From Parapedobacter pyrenivorans (GTDB lineage: Bacteria; Bacteroidota; Bacteroidia; Sphingobacteriales; Sphingobacteriaceae), in the NCBI RefSeq assembly GCF_014636865.1, contig NZ_BMER01000001.1:2096718-2160717 (forward strand): a stretch of 64,000 bases of DNA, given 5' to 3'. The position numbers were made by a program, and so were the translations under genes. Positions within the stretch are counted from its first letter, which is position 1, and the number at the start of each line of letters is the position of its first letter. Below, piece after piece: positions 55,304-64,000 of this stretch. The notes below the pieces were generated by a model. That model was not told the origin of the DNA, made no database searches, and saw only the letters and a program-made list of their open reading frames with translations.

Positions 55304-56928
55304 ACGTTAGGCTTTTTTTTATGATGGCGGGCCTGGTGGTGTTATCCCAGGCTGTCCGAGCGCAGGATAAGCGACCCAACATCGTGCTGATTATGGCAGA
55401 CGACATGGGATATTCCGATATCGGATGTTACGGTGGTGAGATTGAGACGCCCAATTTGGATCGATTGGCTACAGAGGGGCTGCGGTTCAGTCAGTTTTAT
55501 AATAATGCACGGTGTTGCCCAAGCCGGGCGTCATTAATGACTGGACTATATCCACACCAGACGGGCATCGGGCACATGACCAACGACCCCGAGGATAGTA
55601 CCGCGTTTAACTACGGGCTACCAGCTTATTCCGGTGATCTGAACTTCCAAAGCGTGACCATCGCAGAGGTGTTGAAATCGGCGGGCTATCAAACCCTCAT
55701 GACCGGGAAGTGGCATTTGGGGTACCACGATCGAAGCCGCTGGCCCTTGCAGCGTGGGTTCGATAAGTATTACGGGCTAATTGCAGGTGCATCGAACTTT
55801 TTTGAGCCTTCGGGGAAAAGAGGGCTTACCCTAATGAATGACCCGATTGAACCGGAGGGGAATGATTTTTACGTTACAGACGCATTCACGGACTATGCGA
55901 TTCAATTCGTGAACGAAAGTCAAGCCGAAAGTGACGCGCCCTTTTTCTTATACTTAGCTTATACCAGCCCACACTGGCCGCTTAATGCTTTAACGGAAGA
56001 TATTGCCAAGTACCGGGGAACGTACAAGGCAGGTTGGAAAACGCTCCGGCGGGAACGGTTTGAACGAATGCAGCGCATGGGAGTGATTGATGGCCAGGTT
56101 ACCCAGCTCAGTGATGACGATGGAGCAGAATGGGACAAACTCACGCCCGAACAACAAGATGAAATGGACTACCGGATGGCCATTTATGCAGCCCAGGTAG
56201 ATCGGATGGATCAGAATATTGGTCGGCTAATCGAGACGCTTGAAGCATCAGGCGAGCTCGAAAACACCTTGATTTTCTTCCTGACCGATAATGGCGCGTG
56301 TGCCGAGGGTGGACTTTTGGGTGGCGGGGAAAAAGAATTGTTGGGCGGTAAAGGTGGTTATTTTCTCACTTATGGGCAATCATGGGCAAATGCATCGGCT
56401 ACCCCGTATCGGACCTATAAACACTGGGTGCATGAAGGCGGGATTGGTACGCCATTGATTGTTCACTGGCCACAGGGTATCGTAAAGCGTGTCCAAGGAG
56501 ACTTTACCGATCAGTATGGTTTCCTCCAGGATATTATGGCTACTGCGATTGACGTCGCGGATGCAGATTATCCGACGAAGTATAACGGTGAGTCGATTAC
56601 GCCCTTGCAGGGGCAAAGTATGCGCCACGTGTTACAGGGAGAAGACACGCCGATTCATGAAGAGCCGATTTTCTGGGAACACGAAGGGAACGGCGCCGTG
56701 AGGTATGGAAACTTGAAGTTGGTTAAAGCCTACCAACCCGGCAATCCATCAAATTGGGAATTATATGACATCAGTAAAGATCGGTCAGAAATGAATGACC
56801 TCTCCGCCGAAATGCCCGATGCCGTCGCCGAACTTTCCGGATATTATGACCAATGGGCCGTGGAAAATGGTGTGTTGCCTTATGACGAGGTCCTACAGAT
56901 TCGAAAAGAAAAGAATGCCAAACGCTAA
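55300..56928 (+). CDS. Arylsulfatase (family S1), secreted
   Basis: 542 aa, signal peptide about residues 1-21 (MMAGLVVLSQAVRAQ). Formylglycine site NNARCCPSRASLMTGLYPHQ with Cys72, the CCPSR form common in bacterial arylsulfatases; metal Asp34/Asp35 (MADDMGYSD) and the canonical DN pair in FLTDNGACAEGG. TGKWHLGYHD is conserved. Longer than its neighbours, with a typical arylsulfatase insert around residues 240-290. Its ATG overlaps the preceding stop (ATGA). Third of four consecutive sulfatases. Confidence 0.94.
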   Translation: MNVRLFFMMAGLVVLSQAVRAQDKRPNIVLIMADDMGYSDIGCYGGEIETPNLDRLATEGLRFSQFYNNARCCPSRASLMTGLYPHQTGIGHMTNDPEDSTAFNYGLPAYSGDLNFQSVTIAEVLKSAGYQTLMTGKWHLGYHDRSRWPLQRGFDKYYGLIAGASNFFEPSGKRGLTLMNDPIEPEGNDFYVTDAFTDYAIQFVNESQAESDAPFFLYLAYTSPHWPLNALTEDIAKYRGTYKAGWKTLRRERFERMQRMGVIDGQVTQLSDDDGAEWDKLTPEQQDEMDYRMAIYAAQVDRMDQNIGRLIETLEASGELENTLIFFLTDNGACAEGGLLGGGEKELLGGKGGYFLTYGQSWANASATPYRTYKHWVHEGGIGTPLIVHWPQGIVKRVQGDFTDQYGFLQDIMATAIDVADADYPTKYNGESITPLQGQSMRHVLQGEDTPIHEEPIFWEHEGNGAVRYGNLKLVKAYQPGNPSNWELYDISKDRSEMNDLSAEMPDAVAELSGYYDQWAVENGVLPYDEVLQIRKEKNAKR

Positions 56929-56936
56929 ATAATTAC

Positions 56937-58490
56937 ATGATTCCAATACGTTTAGAAATGTTAGTAGAAAGTCGAAAAAAAGTACAATTAGGATTTTTTG
57001 TGGGAATATTAGGCTTTTTCTTCCCTTTATTTGGGTGTAGTGGCGACGAAGCGCAGAACAACAAACCACCAAACGTATTGTTGATCTTGGTAGACGATCT
57101 GCGTCCCGCAATCGGCGCCTATGGAGACGGTGTGGCCAATACGCCAAATATCGATAAGCTGGCGTCAAATGGATTTCGGTTTGAGCAAGCGTATTCCAAC
57201 CAAGCGGTATGTGCACCATCGCGATTTAATCTGCTACTAGGCAGTCGATCTACTTCGTCTGGGATTTATGGGTTTGGGCAAAATTTTCGCGACTATTATC
57301 CCGACGCGGTAACGTTGCCCCAGTATTTTAAGCAGCATGGCTATCATACCGAATCCATGGGTAAGGTGTTTCACATTGGTCACAATACCTATGCCGATGA
57401 AGGCTCCTGGAGCGTGCCCCATCACAAAGAGCTAGTCATTGAGTACGTAGATCCCGAAAGCAAGAAGGGGGGATTCACCCGGGAGGAAGCGTTGTTTTCT
57501 AATCAGCCTGCCCGGGGGTTACCTCGTGGCCTTGCGTGGGAATCGCCAGATGTTGCCGACGATGCGTATGCCGATGGCCGTGTCGCGGAGCGGGCGGTTG
57601 AGCGGTTGCGTGACCTGAAATCCCAGCCCAATCAGCCGTTTTTCCTTGCTGTTGGATTTGCCCGGCCGCACCTTCCGTTCTCCGTACCCAAGAAGTACTG
57701 GGATCTATATGACGAAGACACGCTTCCCCTGCCCGGGCGTACCGTGCGGCCAGCGGGTGCGCCACCCTACGCGGTGAAGTACGGCACGGAAATCGATCAG
57801 TATATCCCGATTCCTACAGACGTTACCGAAGAGCCTTTTCCGGATAGCCTGACCCGAAAATTGATACATGGTTATTATGCAGGGGTGAGCTATGTGGATG
57901 CTCAAATCGGCAAGGTGCTGGACGAATTGACCGCCTCAGGACTCGATGAGCATACGATCGTGGTGTTTTGGGGCGACCACGGTTACATGCTTGGTGAGAT
58001 GGGCATGTGGACCAAGCATGTCAATTATGAATTAGCAAACCGTATCCCGTTAATCATCTCCGCACCGGGTGTTGGAAAGCCCGGCACCCATACCACGCAG
58101 CTAACCGAAACTGTGGATATCTATCCTACCTTGGTGGAACTTGCCGGGTTGCCGGCTCCGCAGGTCTCACAGCCGTTGGATGGCCTGAGCCTGCTGCCCG
58201 TGCTTAAAAATCCGGAAACCCATATCCGGGACCATGCGTACCATTGCTTCCCACGTGGCGGCCGCCTCGGAAGAGCTATACGTACCGATCGCTACCGATT
58301 GGTGGAATGGCAGAAAATCGGTGACACCACGGAAGACGTGCAATATGAGCTGTACGATTACCAAAGCGGGCCGATGGAGGTAAAGAACATCGCGGAGGAA
58401 CAGCCGGAAGTACGGAAGGCGCTTCAAGCCATACTGGCGCAGCATCCTGCACCGATGCCATCCCGTCCACAAAGTGCGCGCAGGGAATAA
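56937..58490 (+). CDS. Iduronate-2-sulfatase-like sulfatase, lipoprotein
   Basis: 517 aa from the ATG at 56937; Met8 (56958) is also possible. The leader ends PLFGC with the lipidation Cys at residue 34, so unlike the other six sulfatases it is membrane-anchored. The formylglycine site QAVCAPSRFNLLLGSR (Cys92) and the surrounding NFRDYYPDAVTLPQYFKQHG and MGKVFHIGHN match iduronate-2-sulfatase-type enzymes. Metal Asp53/Asp54 (LVDDLRPAIG) and Asp-His at the second pair (FWGDHGYMLGEMGMWTKHV). Uronic acid 2-sulfate is a possible target by family resemblance only. Last of the four sulfatases; followed by a long hairpin. Confidence 0.92.
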   Translation: MIPIRLEMLVESRKKVQLGFFVGILGFFFPLFGCSGDEAQNNKPPNVLLILVDDLRPAIGAYGDGVANTPNIDKLASNGFRFEQAYSNQAVCAPSRFNLLLGSRSTSSGIYGFGQNFRDYYPDAVTLPQYFKQHGYHTESMGKVFHIGHNTYADEGSWSVPHHKELVIEYVDPESKKGGFTREEALFSNQPARGLPRGLAWESPDVADDAYADGRVAERAVERLRDLKSQPNQPFFLAVGFARPHLPFSVPKKYWDLYDEDTLPLPGRTVRPAGAPPYAVKYGTEIDQYIPIPTDVTEEPFPDSLTRKLIHGYYAGVSYVDAQIGKVLDELTASGLDEHTIVVFWGDHGYMLGEMGMWTKHVNYELANRIPLIISAPGVGKPGTHTTQLTETVDIYPTLVELAGLPAPQVSQPLDGLSLLPVLKNPETHIRDHAYHCFPRGGRLGRAIRTDRYRLVEWQKIGDTTEDVQYELYDYQSGPMEVKNIAEEQPEVRKALQAILAQHPAPMPSRPQSARRE

Positions 58491-58495
58491 CGGGT

Positions 58496-58573
58496 GCGCT
58501 TTGGATTCGCAACGCAACTGTAACGCTCCCTATCGGTCCGCGTCACAAGGTTGCTTTTGCGAGTCCAAAGCGC
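58496..58573. repeat. Long near-perfect inverted repeat between sulfatase and hydrolase genes
   Basis: The left arm (58496-58517, GCGCTTTGGATTCGCAACGC plus AA) and right arm (58551-58573) are reverse complements over about 22 bases with two or three differences, around a 33-base loop. It starts 6 bp after the sulfatase stop. No T-run follows the right arm, so classical termination is doubtful; mRNA processing or stabilisation of the upstream transcript is possible. Confidence 0.65.
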
Positions 58574-58677
58574 TGGGTGGGAACCCCATCAGGCGAAATA
58601 CCTCCAGAGCGTTTCCGGTTTTCATCGGCATTGTGTACTTTAGCGACTCCGGTATTAACAGGGCCGAGAAAATTAAT

Positions 58678-59535
58678 ATGGTCAAAAAGAGAAGATTATT
58701 TTACCGCTTGGTGGTGGGCTTGTGCCTAATCGCGTTCATGTATACCGCACATGCACAACAAACTACCAATCCCGTAGTCTATCAACTCATCGAGAATATG
58801 GGGTATAGAACGGAAAATAAGGGCGATGCCTATGCCGCTGAGCGTTGTGTATTGGATGTCTATTACCCCGAAAATACCAAAGGCTACGCGACAGTCGTGT
58901 GGTTTCACGGTGGGGGAATCACCGGTGGTGAGAAGTTTATTCCGCAGGAGTTGAAGGAGAAGGGGATTGCGGTAGTGGCGGTCAATTACCGGCTGAGCCC
59001 GAAAGTGAAGGCGCCGGCGTATATCGACGATGCCGCTGCAGCCATTGCCTGGACGTTCAAGCATATCGGGGAATACGGTGGGGATCCGAATAAAATCTTC
59101 GTTTCCGGTCATTCGGCAGGAGGGTATCTCGTCGCGATGGTCGGGCTTGATAAGTCCTGGCTGCAGCGGTATGGCCAGGATGCGGATAGACTAGCTGGGA
59201 TTATCGATTTCAGCGGCCATGCCATTACACACATGACGGTGCGCGCGGAGCGTGGGATAAAAGATACACAGCCCATTGTTGATGAACTGGCACCGTTATA
59301 TCATGTACGCAGCGACGCGCCCTTGCTCGTGCTGATCACCGGCGGCCGCGAAATAGAAATGCTCGGCAGGTACGAGGAAAATGCATACTTTTACCGCATG
59401 ATGAAGGTGGCCGGTCATCAAGATGTGCACCTTTACGAATTGGATGGTTTTGACCATGGTGCCATGGCAGCGCCGGCTTTCCATATCCTGCTCCATTATG
59501 TGAACGAACTGACGAAGAATACAACAAGAGACTGA
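58678..59535 (+). CDS. Secreted alpha/beta hydrolase (carbohydrate-esterase or lipase-like)
   Basis: 285 aa from the ATG at 58678. The frame is open back to 58474, but that part overlaps the sulfatase and the hairpin and codes for no leader. Signal peptide about residues 6-26 (LVVGLCLIAFMYTAHA). Hormone-sensitive-lipase-like features: oxyanion motif WFHGGGITGG, nucleophile Ser in VSGHSAGGYLVAM, and catalytic His in DGFDHGAM. Small size and position suggest removal of acetyl or feruloyl groups from the glycan (inference). A weak -7 box TACTTTAG is at 58636. The stop shares one base with the next GH43 start. Confidence 0.85.
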   Translation: MVKKRRLFYRLVVGLCLIAFMYTAHAQQTTNPVVYQLIENMGYRTENKGDAYAAERCVLDVYYPENTKGYATVVWFHGGGITGGEKFIPQELKEKGIAVVAVNYRLSPKVKAPAYIDDAAAAIAWTFKHIGEYGGDPNKIFVSGHSAGGYLVAMVGLDKSWLQRYGQDADRLAGIIDFSGHAITHMTVRAERGIKDTQPIVDELAPLYHVRSDAPLLVLITGGREIEMLGRYEENAYFYRMMKVAGHQDVHLYELDGFDHGAMAAPAFHILLHYVNELTKNTTRD

Positions 59536-60647
59536 TGAATTTATCTACTGCAATCGCTGCCCTTTTTACCTTCACACTGCCGGTTATCGCCCACGCGCAA
59601 GAAATAGGCAAATCGTTCAATAACCCACTTGATGTCGCCTTCGGCGATCCGTATGTTATCTATGACGACGCGACGGAGCGTTATTACATGTATGGCACGG
59701 GGGGAGGCGCCAAGAACGGTTTTGCGGTCTATTCCTCTGCCGATCTGGCGAACTGGAAGAACGAAGGCCAGGTTTACCATGCCGGCAACGAAAATGGCTG
59801 GAGCGACTCCACCGCCGCATGGGGTGGAGCATACTGGGCACCTGAAGTGTATGCACATAACGGCAAGTTTTACCTGTTCTACAGCGCGCAATGGAAAGAC
59901 AATCCCGGTAAGGAACTGGAGAACTTTCGTATCGGCGTTGCTGTTGCCGACAAGCCCACGGGGCCTTTTATCGACCTGCAAAACCACCCCGTATTCGATC
60001 CCGGATACCCGATTATCGATGCTAATGTTTACTTTGCGGAAGATGGCCGTATATTTCTCTATTATTCCCGTTGCTGCTATAAGCACGCCGTAGAGAGCGA
60101 AGTAGCCGACTGGGCAAAGCAGCAGGGTTGGTTTGACGAAATCGAGGAAAGCTGGGTGTATGGAATAGAACTAAAACCGGATTTTTCCGGCACAATAGGG
60201 GAACCCGTACTATTGTTGCGGCCACCTGTTAAGATGAATGAGCCGCAAGCGGAGTGGGAAAGCCGTTCGGTGACCAGCCGCGAGGTGAACCGCCGCTGGA
60301 CAGAGGGCTCTTTTACATTCAAATATGGCGATACCTATTACATGATGTATTCGGCCAATCACTTTGCGGGAGAAAACTATGCCGTTGGTTACGCCACTGC
60401 CGCTCATCCCCTGGGGCCGTATACCAAAGCAGCGAATAACCCCATCCTGGAAAAAAACACGGCAAAGGGCGGCGATGTGAGCGGCACCGGCCACAATAGT
60501 GTCGTGTTCCTGCCGGATGGACGCATGCTCTGCGTTTATCATGGCCGCACCGAGAAAACCGGTGATGAGCGGGTGGTCTTCATCGATGAAATGAAAATCG
60601 ATGGAGCGGGGAAACTGACCGTGTCGGGGCCGACAACCGCACGATGA
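59535..60647 (+). CDS. GH43 glycosidase, secreted
   Basis: 370 aa, signal peptide about residues 1-21 (IAALFTFTLPVIAHAQ). GH43 triad: Asp38 (AFGDPYVIY), Asp in IIDANVYFAEDG and Glu in WTEGSFTFKYGDTYYMMYSA. Also YWAPEVYAHNGKFYLFYSAQ and GTGHNSVVF. It contains an insert with RCCYKHAVESEVADWAKQQG between blades not seen in the other GH43s here. Its ATG overlaps the esterase stop (TGATG), so the two are coupled and may act together on an esterified arabinoside or xyloside side chain. It ends 7 bp from the convergent DeoR gene. Confidence 0.92.
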   Translation: MNLSTAIAALFTFTLPVIAHAQEIGKSFNNPLDVAFGDPYVIYDDATERYYMYGTGGGAKNGFAVYSSADLANWKNEGQVYHAGNENGWSDSTAAWGGAYWAPEVYAHNGKFYLFYSAQWKDNPGKELENFRIGVAVADKPTGPFIDLQNHPVFDPGYPIIDANVYFAEDGRIFLYYSRCCYKHAVESEVADWAKQQGWFDEIEESWVYGIELKPDFSGTIGEPVLLLRPPVKMNEPQAEWESRSVTSREVNRRWTEGSFTFKYGDTYYMMYSANHFAGENYAVGYATAAHPLGPYTKAANNPILEKNTAKGGDVSGTGHNSVVFLPDGRMLCVYHGRTEKTGDERVVFIDEMKIDGAGKLTVSGPTTAR

Positions 60648-60654
60648 CGCCTTT

Positions 60655-61404
60655 TTAGAGAACCTTAATGCCTTGCTGGGTAAAGAGATTCAATCGTTGA
60701 TCTCCCGGGTCCAGTTCGGTGATGAGGTAATCGACCTGACCCACCGGGCAGATATTGAGCCATTTTACAGTATTAAGCTTTTCCGAAATGCTGACGACGG
60801 CTACTTTTTTCGCGGATCGGATAAGCGCTTTCTTTACCTGTACCACTTCCCAATCGAGATCGGTCAGCCCTTCTTCCGAAGAGAAAGCATTTGCCCCCAG
60901 GATGCACAGGTCGGATTTTAGGCCGTATAACTGATTGACGACGCTTGCTCCGATATGTAGGTTAGCATTTTTTGTAAGTTTACCACCGATGCTGATCACG
61001 TCGATACTTTCATGCTGGGCAAGTGTGATGGCGACCTGTGGACTGATGGTAATGAAGGTTGCTTTCAGATTCGAAGGGATAATCTTGGCCAATTCTAGCA
61101 TTGTTGTGCCACCCTCTGTCAGTATAATCATATTGTTCTTGATCAATGATAATGCTTTATACGCGATTTGAGCTTTGGCAGTAGCTGCATAAACCACATT
61201 ATCAACGTTGAAAGGCGTGACAAACGATTTACCGACAGCGCCCCCATGCACCCTTATCAGTTTTCCTTCAGTGGCCAGTTGCTTAATGTCGCGGCGTACG
61301 GTGTCATCTGAAACATCCAATTGTTCGCTTAGATTTACTGAAAGCACTTTGTTGTGTAGGTTTACTTCCCTCAAAATAAAGGCATGCCTTTTATCTTTTC
61401 TCAT
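60655..61404 (-). CDS. DeoR-family transcriptional repressor
   Basis: 249 aa, start ATG at 61404 (minus strand). N-terminal DeoR winged helix-turn-helix (RHAFILREVNLHNKVLSVNL, DVSDDTVRRDIKQLATEGKL, IRVHGGAVG). The C-terminal sensor domain of the phosphosugar-isomerase-like fold has ILTEGGTTMLELAKIIP and ISIGGKLTKNANLHIGASVV. DeoR proteins usually bind a phosphorylated sugar and lose DNA affinity. Divergent from the SusC at 61695 and convergent with the GH43 operon; the SusC promoter in the 290-bp gap is a likely target. A minus-strand TAATTTTG box (61469-61462) fits its promoter. Confidence 0.93.
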   Translation of the reverse strand: MRKDKRHAFILREVNLHNKVLSVNLSEQLDVSDDTVRRDIKQLATEGKLIRVHGGAVGKSFVTPFNVDNVVYAATAKAQIAYKALSLIKNNMIILTEGGTTMLELAKIIPSNLKATFITISPQVAITLAQHESIDVISIGGKLTKNANLHIGASVVNQLYGLKSDLCILGANAFSSEEGLTDLDWEVVQVKKALIRSAKKVAVVSISEKLNTVKWLNICPVGQVDYLITELDPGDQRLNLFTQQGIKVL

Positions 61405-61461
61405 GGTTTACTGTTTGGTTTTGATATGCGGGTTTGCGAAAACGCATTCCTGTCAATACCG

Positions 61462-61469
61462 CAAAATTA
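61462..61469 (-). promoter_or_regulatory. -7 promoter box for the DeoR gene
   Basis: On the minus strand this reads TAATTTTG, a TAnnTTTG match 58 bp upstream of the DeoR start codon. No clear -33 TTG is seen. Confidence 0.45.
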
Positions 61470-61604
61470 ACTAAATTTCTGATTTCTTCGTTGTTAGGGG
61501 TGTTTTGCTAGGTTTTAACAGATTAGAGGTCTAACTTTTAAAGCAACACGGTTCCTTGATTTCTTGGTTAATGCGTGTTTTGACTCATAAAATTAGAAAA
61601 AATA

Positions 61605-61634
61605 TTGCATTTATTGAGCAAATATCTATATTTG
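61605..61634 (+). promoter_or_regulatory. Promoter of the SusC gene at 61695
   Basis: TTG at 61605-61607 and TATATTTG at 61627-61634, separated by 19 bp, are a textbook Bacteroidota -33/-7 pair. Predicted transcription start is near 61641, giving a leader of about 55 bases. Unlike the four operator-linked promoters, this one has a proper -33 element, consistent with repression (DeoR) rather than activation. Confidence 0.75.
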
Positions 61635-61694
61635 GCAAAATTATGCTGTTTTAATGCGTTAAATGAAGAATACTTACTAACCCAATTCTTAATT

Positions 61695-64000
61695 ATGAAT
61701 CGAATTTATACTCCAGTATCATTGAATCAAGCTGGTATTCGTTTGTTGTTCCGCATCGCGAGTGTGATATCGATATTGGTAATCATGGCTTGGTCTGCCG
61801 CTGCACAGGAGGGTCGGCCGGTTTCCGGCAAAGTGACGGACGATACCGGGCAAGCGATTTCAGGCGTCACTGTATCGGTCAAGAATCGCGACAAAGCAAC
61901 CGCGACCACCGATGCGGAAGGACAGTTTTCAATTGCAGCTTTAGAAATTGACACACTGATGCTAACACACATCAGTTACGAGCCTCAGGAGATTTTTGTT
62001 GGAAACAATATCGTTTTTAATGTGGTCATGACGGCTTCTGCCAGTATGATGGAAGAGATTGCGGTTGTTGGATATGGCACGCAACGGAAAATTACCGTAA
62101 CGGGTGCGCAGTCAACCATCTCCGTCAGGGAGATGGAACGGACTTCGACACCCTCCATGTCAAATGCGATTGCAGGGAAAATGCCCGGTATTATTACAAG
62201 GCAGTCTAGCGGTGAACCAGGAGCAGATGCGGCACAGGTATTTATCCGCGGACTTTCCACGTTTGGAAACAATTCACCCCTTATTCTCATTGACGGAGTG
62301 GAGCGAAATATGGATCAGATCAACGCGCAGGAAATCGAGAGCTTTACCATACTAAAAGATGCTTCGGCGACCGCAGTTTACGGTGTCCGAGGAGCCAACG
62401 GTGTCATCATTATCAATACGAAGCGCGGCGTGGTGGGTAAACCGGAAATCACATTCCGTACCGAGACGGCTTCATTGACAGCGCTACGGCTGCCCGATTA
62501 TATCAGTGGGGGCGAATATGCCCTCTTGATGAATGAGGCCCGCAGTTTTCAGGGCTTGGATCCGCGATGGTCGGATATAGAACTTGCCAAGTTTTTCGAT
62601 CAGACGGATCCCTACCTATATCCTGATGCCGATTGGACCGAGTCCGTATTGAATAAAAAAACTTGGCAATCAATCAACAACCTCAGCGTAACGGGAGGCT
62701 CTGAAATCATCAAGTATTATACGAATGTAGGCTATACCTTACAAAACGGTATTTATAAGCAGGATCCTGCAAACAAATACAATACGAATGCTAACGTTAA
62801 ACGCTACAACTTCCGGAGCAATGTAGACCTCAATCTGGCAAAAAATCTGACGATGCAGCTGGGGATAGGTGGCATCATCCAAAACGGCCATTATCCCGGA
62901 GCTTCCTCCGGACAGATCTTCGACATGCTAAGGGTTATTTCTCCAATTGCTTATCCGGTGTTGAATCCGGATGGCACACCGGGTGGCGCTTCCACATATA
63001 TCGGCGGCAACCCATGGGGGCTCGCAACACAGTCGGGTTATTCTACGCAAGACCATACCACGCTCCAGGCGACGTTTGGCGGCCGGTGGGATCTTTCGTC
63101 GTTGTTGTTGGAAGGGCTGTCGGTACGCGGGCTTTTTTCATACGATCGCTATGCCCTGACCAACAACGTGCGTACGAAGGAATTTGAAGTGAAACGGTAC
63201 CTGGGCAAGGATCCGGAAACTGGCGAGGACCGCTACAGTACGCCCTTCCGGGAGGAAAAGCCGTTGGGCTATGCAATAGCTAATGCGGGCAACCGTGCCA
63301 TTTACATGGAAGGTCAGCTCAACTTCGAGCGGGCATTTGATGCACATTACGTGACGGCAATGCTGTTGTACAACCAGCGCGATTATGTGGATCTCACAGC
63401 GGGCAGCTCCATCCAGAACCTGCCGTTCCGGAAGCAGGGTGTTTCGGGAAGGCTGACCTATGCCTTCCATGATCGATACCTTGCAGAGGTAAACTTTGGA
63501 TACAACGGATCGGAGAACTTTCCCAAAGGCAAGCGCTTCGGCTTCTTTCCCGCGTTTTCTGCAGGCTGGGTGGTTTCGAACGAGTCGTTCTGGAATTGGG
63601 AGTTGGTCAATCACTTCAAGATCCGCGGGTCACACGGCAAGGTGGGCAACGATCAGATCGGCCAGCGCTTCTTGTTCCTGAACACCATTAATACGGCTGG
63701 ACAGTCCTACCTATTCGGGCCTGACCAGCAGCTGTACTATGGGATGGAGGAAAATCAAATCGGGAACGACAGGATTACTTGGGAACGCGCAACGAAAAAT
63801 AATCTAGGCATCGATGTGGGGTTGCTGAATGATAAGATTACGCTGCAGGTAGACGCGTTTAATGAACATCGGTCGGGCATCCTCATGCGGCGGTCTACCG
63901 TACCGGATGTGGCCGGTTTCTTTCCATGGTCTATCCCTTATGCTAATATCGGTGTGATGAAGAATAAGGGAGTGGACGCTTTGTTGGAGGTACGTAATGC
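61695..64000 (+). CDS. SusC/RagA-type TonB-linked outer-membrane transporter, 3' end cut by the window
   Basis: The frame opens at ATG 61695 (MNRIYTPVSLNQAG, then leader LLFRIASVISILVIMAWSAA) and stays open to the window end, 768 codons. Regulatory-like domain VSGKVTDDTGQAISGVTVSV, TonB box and plug (EEIAVVGYGTQRKITVTGAQ, NSPLILIDGVERNMD, ILKDASATAVYGVRGANG), then barrel strands (RYNFRSN-type and YFPAFSAG-type repeats). No STN domain. Preceded by a strong promoter and a divergent DeoR-type gene. A SusD gene is expected just past the window. Confidence 0.93.
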   Translation, partial: MNRIYTPVSLNQAGIRLLFRIASVISILVIMAWSAAAQEGRPVSGKVTDDTGQAISGVTVSVKNRDKATATTDAEGQFSIAALEIDTLMLTHISYEPQEIFVGNNIVFNVVMTASASMMEEIAVVGYGTQRKITVTGAQSTISVREMERTSTPSMSNAIAGKMPGIITRQSSGEPGADAAQVFIRGLSTFGNNSPLILIDGVERNMDQINAQEIESFTILKDASATAVYGVRGANGVIIINTKRGVVGKPEITFRTETASLTALRLPDYISGGEYALLMNEARSFQGLDPRWSDIELAKFFDQTDPYLYPDADWTESVLNKKTWQSINNLSVTGGSEIIKYYTNVGYTLQNGIYKQDPANKYNTNANVKRYNFRSNVDLNLAKNLTMQLGIGGIIQNGHYPGASSGQIFDMLRVISPIAYPVLNPDGTPGGASTYIGGNPWGLATQSGYSTQDHTTLQATFGGRWDLSSLLLEGLSVRGLFSYDRYALTNNVRTKEFEVKRYLGKDPETGEDRYSTPFREEKPLGYAIANAGNRAIYMEGQLNFERAFDAHYVTAMLLYNQRDYVDLTAGSSIQNLPFRKQGVSGRLTYAFHDRYLAEVNFGYNGSENFPKGKRFGFFPAFSAGWVVSNESFWNWELVNHFKIRGSHGKVGNDQIGQRFLFLNTINTAGQSYLFGPDQQLYYGMEENQIGNDRITWERATKNNLGIDVGLLNDKITLQVDAFNEHRSGILMRRSTVPDVAGFFPWSIPYANIGVMKNKGVDALLEVRN

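Noticed and set aside
58474-58677. N-terminal extension of the alpha/beta hydrolase
   Set aside because: It overlaps the end of the sulfatase and the long hairpin; the signal peptide begins exactly at the ATG at 58678.
1-64000. CRISPR arrays, tRNA, rRNA, insertion sequences, prophage
   Set aside because: None seen on reading through both strands; no regularly spaced repeats, no transposase- or integrase-like protein.

Overview
The window is a carbohydrate- and sulfate-ester-processing region of a Bacteroidota chromosome, most likely Sphingobacteriaceae (a Parapedobacter/Pedobacter-like genome; this placement is inference). Grounds: five SusC/SusD-type loci, SusD-associated lipoproteins (DUF3823), a hybrid-type sensor with beta-propeller repeats, an ECF sigma/FecR pair, Bacteroidota promoter boxes of the form TAnnTTTG, and near-complete collinearity of long operons on the + strand. 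I see no rRNA, tRNA, CRISPR array, phage gene or insertion sequence.

Layout. (1) 1-6646: a polysaccharide utilisation locus (PUL) tail: SusC (cut by the window start), SusD, a divergent GH43-like protein and a GH43 lipoprotein. (2) 6837-8938: two further GH43 enzymes. (3) 8932-9834 (-): an AraC-family regulator, divergent from 9966-17371, an operon for oxidative or isomerising sugar metabolism: a large lipoprotein fusing ThuA-like, PVC-type dehydrogenase, HEAT and azurin-like modules, then ThuA, a Gfo/Idh-type oxidoreductase, a psicose/tagatose-epimerase-like TIM barrel and an enolase-superfamily protein with a Tat-like leader. (4) 17520-25995: SusC, SusD, DUF3823 lipoprotein, and a macroglobulin-domain/TonB-plug protein. 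(5) 25996-27512: non-coding DNA with nested inverted repeats, and a PIN-type toxin-antitoxin pair. (6) 27513-28898: a lone sulfatase. (7) 29111-43914: SusC, SusD, DUF3823, sensor kinase, separate response regulator, GH2, two sulfatases. (8) 44159-58490: ECF sigma, FecR, STN-type SusC, two tandem SusDs, four sulfatases. (9) 58678-60647: alpha/beta hydrolase and GH43. (10) 60655-61404 (-): DeoR-type repressor, then 61695 to the window end: another SusC, cut by the window end.

How it may work together: surface SusC/SusD pairs import sulfated oligosaccharides. Seven sulfatases, five GH43-type enzymes and one GH2 enzyme desulfate and trim them. The PVC/ThuA/Gfo-Idh/epimerase/enolase operon would convert a released sugar or a derivative. 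The substrate cannot be read from sequence; sulfated arabinose- or galactose-containing glycans are one guess.

The most notable signal is regulatory. A 40-bp sequence with two half-sites in direct repeat 21 bp apart occurs four times, each copy ending exactly 17 bp before a TAnnTTTG box. The copies sit upstream of the GH43 pair, the oxidative operon, the lone sulfatase and the ECF sigma operon. This ties physically separate operons into one apparent regulon. The AraC-type regulator beside copy B is my first candidate for its activator.
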